A stretch of DNA of 64,000 bases from Pseudomonas brassicacearum subsp. brassicacearum (GTDB lineage Bacteria; Pseudomonadota; Gammaproteobacteria; Pseudomonadales; Pseudomonadaceae). Positions 50,753 to 57,890 of the stretch are shown piece after piece. The position numbers and the translations under genes were made by a program. Where the stretch lies: NCBI RefSeq assembly GCF_008801605.1, contig NZ_VZPJ01000009.1:186001-250000 (forward strand), in the 5' to 3' direction. The notes beneath the pieces were generated by a model. That model saw only the letters and a list, made by a program, of their open reading frames with translations, made no database searches and was not told the origin of the DNA. The number at the start of each line of letters is the position of its first letter. Positions within the stretch are counted from its first letter, which is position 1.

Positions 50753-51745
50753 CTACGACACAAGCCGCGCCGTCCCAAACAGCCTGACCCGCACCAACTC
50801 ACCCGCCTCTTCTTCCAGCAAAATCGGCGCAGTGCCCCCCGGCATCACCACACTCACCGCCCCCGCCTGCACCCAGCCCACCCGCCACGCCGCACTGGCC
50901 ACGGCACTGGCGCTGGTGCCCGAGGAAGCCGTGGGTCCCTCACCTCGCTCGAACACCCGGGCCGCGATTCGCCCTTCGGCTTCGTGCCAGGCCCATTGCA
51001 GATTCACCCCCCTCGGGCACGGGACGCCGGCCCCACCGGGCGCCGCATAAGCAATCCGAGTCAGGCTTTGCGACAGCGCCGCAGCACGCATCTGCGAATT
51101 GCCCGGCAACGCCTCGACACCCGCCACCAGCGTCACGCAATGAGGATTGCCGATACTCACGAACTGGCTGTGGCCCCACGCTGGGTTCAACTGGTGAAGC
51201 GCCGCCACACGGCTGACATCGCACTGGTTGAACATCACGCTTTCAACCTCCTGGGCGCCAACAGCCTGGGCCCCGAACAGCGGTTTGCCCAGGTCCAGCC
51301 AGAAGCCTTGAACGCCGTCGAACTCAGCGGCACGAACCGAGGTTTGCAACGGTGACAAACCGTCGGGTTTATCGTGATGAACCTGCAGCACACACTCACC
51401 CGCGCCTGGCATCAAACCTTGCGCTTGCAACGCCTGGGAGAAAATCGTCAGGCCATTGCCGCTGCGCTCGGCCAGGGTGCCGTCGGTGTTGACGATCAAC
51501 AGATCAAAAGGCGGTTCGCTCTGGAACGGGCCGATCAACAGGCCGTCACTGCGATGGGCCTTGGCGTCCGGCGGCGCCTCATCCGGTGCCCAGGCGCAGA
51601 ACGCGTGCACGGCAGCCGTTGACCAGGACTCACGCGCCTGGGCAGCCTGGACGGCTGACTGGGGCAGACCAATGCCGTGGTCACGGACCTGCTGCGGTGA
51701 AACGACTCCATAGTTATTGCCGCGCGCGTCGTAAAACTTCGTCAT
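50753..51745 (-). CDS. DapF-like epimerase-fold protein lacking both catalytic cysteines
   Basis: This 330-residue protein has the diaminopimelate epimerase fold pattern. DapF uses a Cys pair in MCGNG and ACGTG. Here the two loops read LAERSGNGLTIF near residue 94 and GPTASSGTSASA near residue 278, so both cysteines are serine. The flanking NTDGT and ERGEGP sequences, and NPHCVTL, identify the loops. It is longer than DapF (about 275 residues). It is divergent from an MFS transporter across 174 bp. It is unlikely to be an ordinary DapF; it may act on a different substrate or have lost catalysis. Confidence 0.88.
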   Translation of the reverse strand: MTKFYDARGNNYGVVSPQQVRDHGIGLPQSAVQAAQARESWSTAAVHAFCAWAPDEAPPDAKAHRSDGLLIGPFQSEPPFDLLIVNTDGTLAERSGNGLTIFSQALQAQGLMPGAGECVLQVHHDKPDGLSPLQTSVRAAEFDGVQGFWLDLGKPLFGAQAVGAQEVESVMFNQCDVSRVAALHQLNPAWGHSQFVSIGNPHCVTLVAGVEALPGNSQMRAAALSQSLTRIAYAAPGGAGVPCPRGVNLQWAWHEAEGRIAARVFERGEGPTASSGTSASAVASAAWRVGWVQAGAVSVVMPGGTAPILLEEEAGELVRVRLFGTARLVS

Positions 51746-51919
51746 GGACCAAACCCGGTATCAGCCAGCAGGGGCCGGTACTTTATGCTGGCAAAGGCTG
51801 TGAGAGCAAAGCCTGCACGTTGGCCGGCACCTTGGGGTCGCAGTGCGGTCAGTGGATATGCAAGCATAGGCCCCTACCCGCCGCACCGCACCACACCGCC
51901 CGAAAGCCAAGGACGTTTC

Positions 51920-53071
51920 ATGACTGCCATTACGCCCCCGCCCACCTTTATTCCCGGACGCCTGGAACAGATGTCCACCCGCATCGCCTATCTCATCGCC
52001 GGCATCGGCATCGCCGCCTGGGCGCCGCTGGTGCCTTACGCCAAGGTGCGGGCGAACCTGGATGAAGGCACCCTCGGGTTGCTGCTGTTATGCCTGGGGG
52101 TCGGGTCGATCCTGGCGATGCCGATATCCGGCGCGCTGGCGGCGCGGTTCGGCTGCCGGCGGGTGCTTAGCGGCGGCACGATTCTGATCTGCCTGGCGTT
52201 GCCGTTGCTGGCGACGATGACCTCCCTGCCCTGGCTGGTGGCCGCATTGTTCCTGTTTGGCGCCGGGCTCGGCACCGTGGACTCGACCGTGAACCTGCAA
52301 GCGGTGATTGTCGAGCGGGCCAGTGGCAAGACCATGATGTCGGGTTTCCACGGCATGTTCAGCCTCGGCGGGATCATTGGCGCGGCGGGTGTGAGTGCCC
52401 TGCTTGGCCTGGGGCTTTCGCCGCTGGGGGCGACGCTGGTGGTCAATGGGGTGCTGCTGGTGGCGTTGTTCAAGGCTGCGCCGCACCTGCTGCCCTACGG
52501 CAGCGAAAGCTCGGGACCGGCGTTCGCCATTCCCCACGGCGTGGTGCTGTTTATCGGCATCCTGTGCTTCATCGTGTTCCTGGCCGAAGGCGCGGTGCTG
52601 GACTGGAGCGCCGTGTTCCTGACCACCGAACGCGCGGTGGATACCGCTTATGCCGGACTCGGTTATGCCGCCTTCGCGCTGACCATGACCGTCGGCCGGC
52701 TGACCGGCGATTCAGTGGTGCATCGCCTGGGGGCCAAACGCGTGATCATCTATGGCGGATCGATCGCGGCAGCCGGATTCCTGTTGGCGACCCTCGCACC
52801 GATGTGGCAAGCCGCGCTGCTGGGTTATGCGTTGGTGGGCGCCGGGTGTTCGAACATCGTGCCGGTGCTCTACACCGCCGTCGGCAAACAGACCTTGATG
52901 CCAGAGGCCATCGCTGTTCCGGCCATCACCACCATCGGCTATGCCGGCATCCTTGCCGGCCCGGCGCTGATCGGCTTCGTCGCCCATGGCAGCAGCCTGA
53001 GCATTGCCTTCGGGTTGATTGCGATATCGCTGGTGGCGGTGGCGGCCAGTGGCAAAGTGTTGAAGGTCTGA
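51920..53071 (+). CDS. Major facilitator superfamily transporter
   Basis: This 383-residue protein starts MTAITPPPTFIPGRLEQMST and has about twelve membrane segments, with the MFS loop motif ALAARFGCRRVLSGG between segments 2 and 3. It resembles the small-molecule exporters of the YbjJ/FucP-like groups. The substrate is unknown. The start was chosen with AAGGACG upstream; the longer frame extends into non-coding sequence. It is divergent from the DapF-like gene, so the two may be coregulated and act on a common compound. Confidence 0.9.
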   Translation: MTAITPPPTFIPGRLEQMSTRIAYLIAGIGIAAWAPLVPYAKVRANLDEGTLGLLLLCLGVGSILAMPISGALAARFGCRRVLSGGTILICLALPLLATMTSLPWLVAALFLFGAGLGTVDSTVNLQAVIVERASGKTMMSGFHGMFSLGGIIGAAGVSALLGLGLSPLGATLVVNGVLLVALFKAAPHLLPYGSESSGPAFAIPHGVVLFIGILCFIVFLAEGAVLDWSAVFLTTERAVDTAYAGLGYAAFALTMTVGRLTGDSVVHRLGAKRVIIYGGSIAAAGFLLATLAPMWQAALLGYALVGAGCSNIVPVLYTAVGKQTLMPEAIAVPAITTIGYAGILAGPALIGFVAHGSSLSIAFGLIAISLVAVAASGKVLKV

Positions 53072-53085
53072 GGCCTCCACGGACC

Positions 53086-53176
53086 TGTGGGAGCAAGGCT
53101 TGCCCGCGATGAAGATGACGCGGTCCTTTTGAGACCGAGGTGTCTTCATCGCGAGCAAGCTTTGCTCCCACAGGCT
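53086..53176. repeat. REP inverted pair
   Basis: Inverted diverged REP cores lie between the MFS gene and the converging AhpD-like gene. Confidence 0.8.
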
Positions 53177-53202
53177 TGCCCCCACAGGTATTTTTCTTCT
53201 GA

Positions 53203-53643
53203 TTACGCCTCAGGCATCTTGCGAAAGCCCACTGCCAAGCGGTTCCAGCCATTGATGGCGTTGATCGCCACGGTCAGGTCGACCATTTCCTTGGGGCTGA
53301 AGTGCTCGCTCAACAGGGCATAGTCCGCGTCCGGGGCATGGGTGTCGCTCAGGCGGGTCAGGGCTTCGGTCCAGGCCAGAGCGGCGCGCTCACGGCCGGT
53401 GAAGAACGGCGCTTCACGCCAGGCAGTCACGGCGTACAGCCGACGCTCGGTCTCGCCGTCCTTGCGGGCATCGGCGGTGTGCATGTCGATGCAGAAGGCG
53501 CAGCCATTGATTTGCGAGGAGCGCAGCTTGACCAGCTCCAGCAGGGACTTCTCCAGGCCCAGCTTCGAGACGGCGGTTTCCAGGGCCAGCATGGCTTTGA
53601 AAGCGTCAGGGGACGCGGTGTAGAAATCGATGCGCGGTTGCAT
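53203..53643 (-). CDS. AhpD/carboxymuconolactone decarboxylase-family protein
   Basis: This 146-residue protein has the redox-active CxxC with following His (CAFCIDMH near residue 50) and the family helix KLRSSQINGCAFCIDMHTADA. AhpD-like proteins with this motif reduce peroxides or protect against alkyl hydroperoxides. It is a single gene in this window, without an ahpC neighbour. The C-terminal half (AINAINGWNRLAVGF) matches the alkylhydroperoxidase-like subgroup YnjA. Confidence 0.9.
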   Translation of the reverse strand: MQPRIDFYTASPDAFKAMLALETAVSKLGLEKSLLELVKLRSSQINGCAFCIDMHTADARKDGETERRLYAVTAWREAPFFTGRERAALAWTEALTRLSDTHAPDADYALLSEHFSPKEMVDLTVAINAINGWNRLAVGFRKMPEA

Positions 53644-53789
53644 GGTGAACTCCAGAACAATTGGGTGTGGCGCTACGTTAGCCGTGCAGTGGCGCGGTAC
53701 AAATAGCCAATTGTTGGGAAGTTCGGGTGGCCAATGGGAGACCGATGCTGATCCTTTGAGAAGAACACGAATCTATCGTGGCGAGGGGA

Positions 53790-53876
53790 TTGTGGGAGCA
53801 AGGCTTGCCCGCGATGGGTGCGATGCAGTCCTTCAGAGATCGAGGCGCCGGTTTCGCGAGCAAGCTCTGCTCCCAC
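53790..53876. repeat. REP inverted pair
   Basis: Inverted diverged REP cores lie upstream of the AhpD-like gene. Confidence 0.75.
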
Positions 53877-53912
53877 ACAGCGAGGGAGCGGTGCTTGTCG
53901 TTCAGATACGGT

Positions 53913-55355
53913 TCAAGCCCGATTGCGCAACCACTGCAGGAAGCGTTTCTTGGCGACCGGCTTGGGGGCTTCGCGGGTCAGGTTCTGGGCGAGGTGCATG
54001 CGTACGTCCAGCAGGTTTTTCATCGCGTCGTTGATGTCGCGACGGGCTTCGAGGCAAGGCTTGAGGTAGCTGTTCTCGATGCGGTACAGGGTGCAGAAAG
54101 TCTTGGCGGAAAAATTCGCCAGCGCCGCCTGCTCGGCAACGATCCCGGCTTCGCCGATCACCTCCCCCGGCCCCATGCGCCCGCCCTCGAGTGGCTGGCC
54201 GTTGCGCATGAGGGTCACGCTGACCACCCCGGACTCGATGATGAACAGATGATCGCTGACCTCCCCGGCCGCCAGGATCACATCACCCGCACGGAAGGTC
54301 TGCAGGGTCATGTTCTGGCTGAAGGTATCTTTCTCGTCCTGGCGCAAGGTAGAGAAAATGTTCGAGCTTTCCAGCAAGGCCCTGGGTCGCGACACCTCCT
54401 GGGGCACCGCGCTTTCACTGGTGGACAACAGGCTCACGCCCGACGCCTGCAAATGCCGGAACGCCAGGTCGAACAGTTGGTTGCGCACCGTGCGCTTCTG
54501 GGCCATGGAGGCAACGAACCCGCTGATCTCGTACTCCGCCCCGCCACTGCCGCTGCTTTTGAGCGTCACGCAGGGGGCCGGGACGGCGAGCAAGGAACGA
54601 CAGCCGATCATCGCCCGCTCCAACGCGTCGATCACGGTTTGTGGCCGCGCGTGAGGGCTGACCTGGATACTGATGGACAAACCATGGACGTCGCTGGGTC
54701 GACTGAAGTTGATGACCTTGGCCTTTGCCGCCAACGAGTTGGGAATCACCGCCATGCTGCCCTGGGCGGTCTGCAAGCGCGTGGCTCGCCAGTCGATGTC
54801 AGTGACCCGGCCTTCGGTGCCGTCGATGGAAATCCAGTCATCGAGCTGATAAGGCTTGGTGGTGTTGAGCACGATTCCGGAGAACACATCGCTGAGGGTG
54901 CTCTGCAAGGCCAGGCCGACGATGATCGCCATCGCGCCGGACGTCGCCAGCACGCCTTTGACCGGCAAATCCAGCACGTAGGCCATTGCGGCGATGACGG
55001 CGATCAGGAAAATCACCGCGCCGAGCAAGTCCTGCAACAAACGCCCGGTATGGCCGACCCGTTGCATCATCGCCGCGCCGATCAGCACCGTCAGGGTTCG
55101 CGCGGCAAACAGCCACCAGGCGATCTGCAGGCCGGTCGCGGCCAAGTGCCGCGGCACATCCTCGACCCACTGCGCCGGGACCATGGGGTTGAGGCCTTCG
55201 TTGAACAGCAGCACGCTGAACAGCGAAAAAATCACCAGCCGTGCGCCGACTTTCCAATAGATCCGATCCGCACTGACCAGGCGCCACATCAACAGGTCGA
55301 GCACCAGCAGCGCCAGGGAACAGAGCAGCGGGTGCTCGGAGATCAGAGACAGCAT
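53913..55355 (-). CDS. MscS-family mechanosensitive channel with cyclic-nucleotide-binding domain
   Basis: This 480-residue protein starts MLSLISEHPLLCSLALLVLD. It has about four membrane segments, the MscS pore/cytoplasmic region (VLATSGAMAIIVGLALQSTLSDVFSG and GTEGRVTDIDWRATRLQ), and a C-terminal cNMP-binding domain (about 325-450, with MRNGQPLEGGRMGPGEVIGE). Such fusions form cyclic-nucleotide-gated channels of the MscS fold. The ligand is unknown. The start 13 codons into the open frame was chosen at the hydrophobic start. Confidence 0.9.
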   Translation of the reverse strand: MLSLISEHPLLCSLALLVLDLLMWRLVSADRIYWKVGARLVIFSLFSVLLFNEGLNPMVPAQWVEDVPRHLAATGLQIAWWLFAARTLTVLIGAAMMQRVGHTGRLLQDLLGAVIFLIAVIAAMAYVLDLPVKGVLATSGAMAIIVGLALQSTLSDVFSGIVLNTTKPYQLDDWISIDGTEGRVTDIDWRATRLQTAQGSMAVIPNSLAAKAKVINFSRPSDVHGLSISIQVSPHARPQTVIDALERAMIGCRSLLAVPAPCVTLKSSGSGGAEYEISGFVASMAQKRTVRNQLFDLAFRHLQASGVSLLSTSESAVPQEVSRPRALLESSNIFSTLRQDEKDTFSQNMTLQTFRAGDVILAAGEVSDHLFIIESGVVSVTLMRNGQPLEGGRMGPGEVIGEAGIVAEQAALANFSAKTFCTLYRIENSYLKPCLEARRDINDAMKNLLDVRMHLAQNLTREAPKPVAKKRFLQWLRNRA

Positions 55356-55430
55356 CGGGACAGCTCCAGGAAGGCGATTGGCGAAGATTGGCACAGAATG
55401 ACCACGCTGTAGAGCTCCTCACAAAACTCC

Positions 55431-55533
55431 TGTGGGAGCGAGCTCGCTCGCGATTGCGGTGTATCAGCCAATGACTCATCGACTATCAGACTGCTATCGC
55501 GAGCAAGCTCGCTCCCACACAAGCTCGCTCCCA
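55431..55533. repeat. REP inverted pair with a partial third copy
   Basis: Two inverted REP cores are followed by a directly repeated partial copy (AAGCTCGCTCCCACAC twice in a row). Confidence 0.8.
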
Positions 55534-55563
55534 CACTGGGTTCTGGGTGGCTGTTGTTTCGCC

Positions 55564-56430
55564 TCAATCCTCCATCCGGCCAAAACGCCCCGAGTGGAAA
55601 TCGTTGAAGGCCTGGTGGATTTCCTGCTCGCTGTTCATCACGAACGGACCATGGCCGACGATGGGTTCGTCGATCGGCTCGCCACTGAGTAGCAGCACCA
55701 CCGCGTCGTTATTGGCTTGCAGGCTCAATTGGTCGCCAGCCCGGTCGAACAGGGCCATCTGCCCGGCCTCGACCCGTTCGCGACCATTGGCCTGGACCGA
55801 GCCTCGCAAGACCACCAAGGCGGTGTTGTGGCCTTCGTGCAGGTCGAGAATGAGGTTTTTCCCGGCATTCAAGCGGATGTCCCAGACATCGATAGGCGTG
55901 AAGGTCCTGGCGGGGCCTTGATGCCCTTCGAAGCGCCCGGCGATCAGGCGCAGACTGCCGGCGTTGTCTTTCAGGGCGATGTTCGGAATGTCGCCCTTGA
56001 GGATCGTCTGGTAGCCGGCCGGGGCCATCTTGTCCTTGGCAGGCAGGTTGACCCACAACTGGACCATCTCCATGAACCCGCCCTGCCGGGCGAAGGCTTC
56101 GGAGTGGAACTCTTCGTGGATGATGCCGGACGCGGCGGTCATCCATTGCACGTCGCCGGGACCGATCTTGCCGCCGCTGCCGGTGGAATCACGGTGCTCC
56201 AGTTCGCCCTGGTAGACGATGGTCACGGTTTCGAAACCGCGATGCGGGTGCTGGCCGACGCCACGACGCTCGGTGGTGGGCGTGAATTCAGTCGGGGCGG
56301 CGTGGTCCAGCAGCAGGAACGGGCTGACGTGCTTGCCCAGGTTGTCATAGGAAAACAGCGTGCGAACCTGGAAGCCATCGCCGACCCAATGGGGCCGCGG
56401 ACTGGTGTAGAGGCCGATGATGTTTTTCAT
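55564..56430 (-). CDS. Pirin-family protein
   Basis: This 288-residue bicupin starts MKNIIGLYTSPRPHWVGDGF. The metal-binding histidines and glutamate lie in QHPHRGFETVTIVYQGELEHRD and AASGIIHEEFHS. Some pirins have quercetin 2,3-dioxygenase activity and others modulate transcription or metabolic enzymes. Which applies here is unknown. It appears to be a single gene. A NarL-type regulator lies upstream, in the same orientation, beyond a REP hairpin. Confidence 0.93.
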   Translation of the reverse strand: MKNIIGLYTSPRPHWVGDGFQVRTLFSYDNLGKHVSPFLLLDHAAPTEFTPTTERRGVGQHPHRGFETVTIVYQGELEHRDSTGSGGKIGPGDVQWMTAASGIIHEEFHSEAFARQGGFMEMVQLWVNLPAKDKMAPAGYQTILKGDIPNIALKDNAGSLRLIAGRFEGHQGPARTFTPIDVWDIRLNAGKNLILDLHEGHNTALVVLRGSVQANGRERVEAGQMALFDRAGDQLSLQANNDAVVLLLSGEPIDEPIVGHGPFVMNSEQEIHQAFNDFHSGRFGRMED

Positions 56431-56550
56431 GCTGTGTCTCCAAAAATCAGGCGCTGCGATTCAATGGACACAGCTTAGAACCGACACCTTTGCAGCACTA
56501 GACTGCAAAAACCGGCCTTAGCGTTCTATTTAGAGAACAGCGATCAAAAA

Positions 56551-56580
56551 ACTGTGGGAGCGAGCAGGCTCGCTCCCACA
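56551..56580. repeat. Compact REP palindrome
   Basis: TGTGGGAGCGAGC and GCTCGCTCCCACA face each other with only 3 bp between, which gives a nearly perfect hairpin after the regulator gene; it may work as a terminator. Confidence 0.75.
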
Positions 56581-56598
56581 TTATTTGGTGTAACTCAT

Positions 56599-57213
56599 TC
56601 AAAGGTGATTGCGCTTGGCAAACTCCGACAGCCCCACCAAGGATTTCAGGCCGAGCTTTTCCAACAGCCGAGTCTTGTAGGTGCTGACGGTTTTTGGGCT
56701 CAGGAACAGGCTTTCGGCGATGTCCTTGCCGCGCATGCCCATGGCCAGCATGCGCAGGATGGACAACTCGCGGGCGGAGAGGCTTTCCAGGGCCTGCTGT
56801 TCGCTGCGTTGCTGAAAATCCAGCCTGACGGACATTTGTGGAAAATAGGCATAACCGGATTTCAAGGCCTGGATGGCCTTGGTCAGTTCCTTGAGGTCGC
56901 TTTTCTTGGTCACAAAACCTCGGGCCCCGGCCGAGATGCAGCGGTTGCAGAAGTGCTGCGCATCCTGGGAAGTGAACACCAGCACGCTGCATTCAGGGAA
57001 CTGGGCCATGATCCAGACCAGCAGGTCCAGGCCATCGAAACCGTTCATCACCAGGTCGAGGATCACCAGGTCCGGCGCGCACTCCTTGATGAGGGCCCTG
57101 GCATCAGCCGTGCCGCCGGCGTCCCGGATGTGGGTGAACGCCTCATTCTGGCAAATAAGCCGCAGCGCCCCTCGTATGACAGGGTGGTCATCCACGATCA
57201 ACACGTCTTTCAA
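56599..57213 (-). CDS. NarL/LuxR-family response regulator (BvgA-like)
   Basis: The protein starts, from a TTG codon with GGGGA seven bases upstream, LKDVLIVDDHPVIRG. It has a receiver domain with phospho-Asp in LVILDLVMNG near residue 52 and a C-terminal LuxR-type helix-turn-helix (LSARELSILRMLAMGM ... GKDIAESLFLSPKTVSTYKTRL). An ATG 6 codons further up is in frame, but its ribosome site is poor. It lies downstream of a degenerate receiver and a BvgS-like kinase on the same strand and is the most likely phosphorelay output. Confidence 0.9.
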   Translation of the reverse strand: MKDVLIVDDHPVIRGALRLICQNEAFTHIRDAGGTADARALIKECAPDLVILDLVMNGFDGLDLLVWIMAQFPECSVLVFTSQDAQHFCNRCISAGARGFVTKKSDLKELTKAIQALKSGYAYFPQMSVRLDFQQRSEQQALESLSARELSILRMLAMGMRGKDIAESLFLSPKTVSTYKTRLLEKLGLKSLVGLSEFAKRNHL

Positions 57214-57327
57214 GGCAATTCCCCAGGTCATTACAAACGGCACCGGCGCCATGACTGCACCGGACTCTTGCACAAGCGCCAGGTCCTGCCACCTGTCAGA
57301 TCCGACAGTGCAGACCAGCGGTCTTTC

Positions 57328-57762
57328 TCAGCGTCCACGGCCCTGCCTGAGGGCACGCGTCCACGGTTGCAACGACTCACTGGCTTGAGGGTCGACCCGC
57401 TCCATCAGGCGCCGCAGGGAGACAAGGTCAGGCAGTGGCGCCTGGCTCAGGTGCATGCTCGATCGGCGCGCGACAGGCACCGGCGACAGGCTGGCCGGTT
57501 GCGCGTTGTAAATCATCCCGTGACGAACCTGTGGGCTATAGATAACAAAATCGTGCAAGTCCAACGCCCCGCTTGCCAGCCCGGCATTGACGACAATCAG
57601 GTCGAAGGGCTCGCTGCCGTACTCCACCAGCGTCAGCAACTCTTGCACATGGCTCACGGGGACAATCCGGAAATAGCCCTGTTGATTGAACAGGCGCTCC
57701 AGCACGATTCGATGAGCATGGTGTGGGTCGGCAATCAAGATACGGAGTGCTTTGTTCGGCAT
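57328..57762 (-). CDS. Degenerate receiver-domain protein
   Basis: This 144-residue protein starts MPNKALRILIADPHHAHRIV and continues as a receiver-like alpha/beta fold. The phospho-acceptor position reads FDLIVVNAGLASG, with Asn where active receivers have Asp, and the acidic pair at the start is reduced to AD. It ends in a polar, arginine-rich tail (SLQPWTRALRQGRGR) and has no output domain. It lies between the BvgS-like sensor and the NarL-type regulator. It could be an atypical regulator, a phosphate-independent adaptor, or the remains of a receiver-EAL protein such as RocR. Confidence 0.75.
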   Translation of the reverse strand: MPNKALRILIADPHHAHRIVLERLFNQQGYFRIVPVSHVQELLTLVEYGSEPFDLIVVNAGLASGALDLHDFVIYSPQVRHGMIYNAQPASLSPVPVARRSSMHLSQAPLPDLVSLRRLMERVDPQASESLQPWTRALRQGRGR

Positions 57763-57852
57763 GGCAAGCTTTCCAATAGCAACGCGCCAGGTAGAAACCG
57801 GCTCAAGAACATTAAGGGTCGTCAGGCTAGAGGAAGCTTTTGAAAGACGATG

Positions 57853-57866
57853 TAGGACTATTCCTA
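57853..57866. promoter_or_regulatory. TAGGA-N4-TCCTA dyad upstream of the degenerate receiver gene
   Basis: TAGGA-CTAT-TCCTA is a perfect 5-bp dyad with 4-bp centre, the form bound by NarL/RcsB-type regulators. It lies about 90 bp before the ATG at 57762 and just after the sensor gene. Confidence 0.45.
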
Positions 57867-57890
57867 AAATGAAGCCAGACGAAGCCCTTG

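Noticed and set aside
50753..51745. Standard diaminopimelate epimerase dapF
   Set aside because: Both catalytic cysteines are replaced by serine and the protein is longer than DapF.
57328..57762. Functional response regulator
   Set aside because: The phospho-acceptor position is Asn and the acidic pocket is incomplete, so it is called degenerate.
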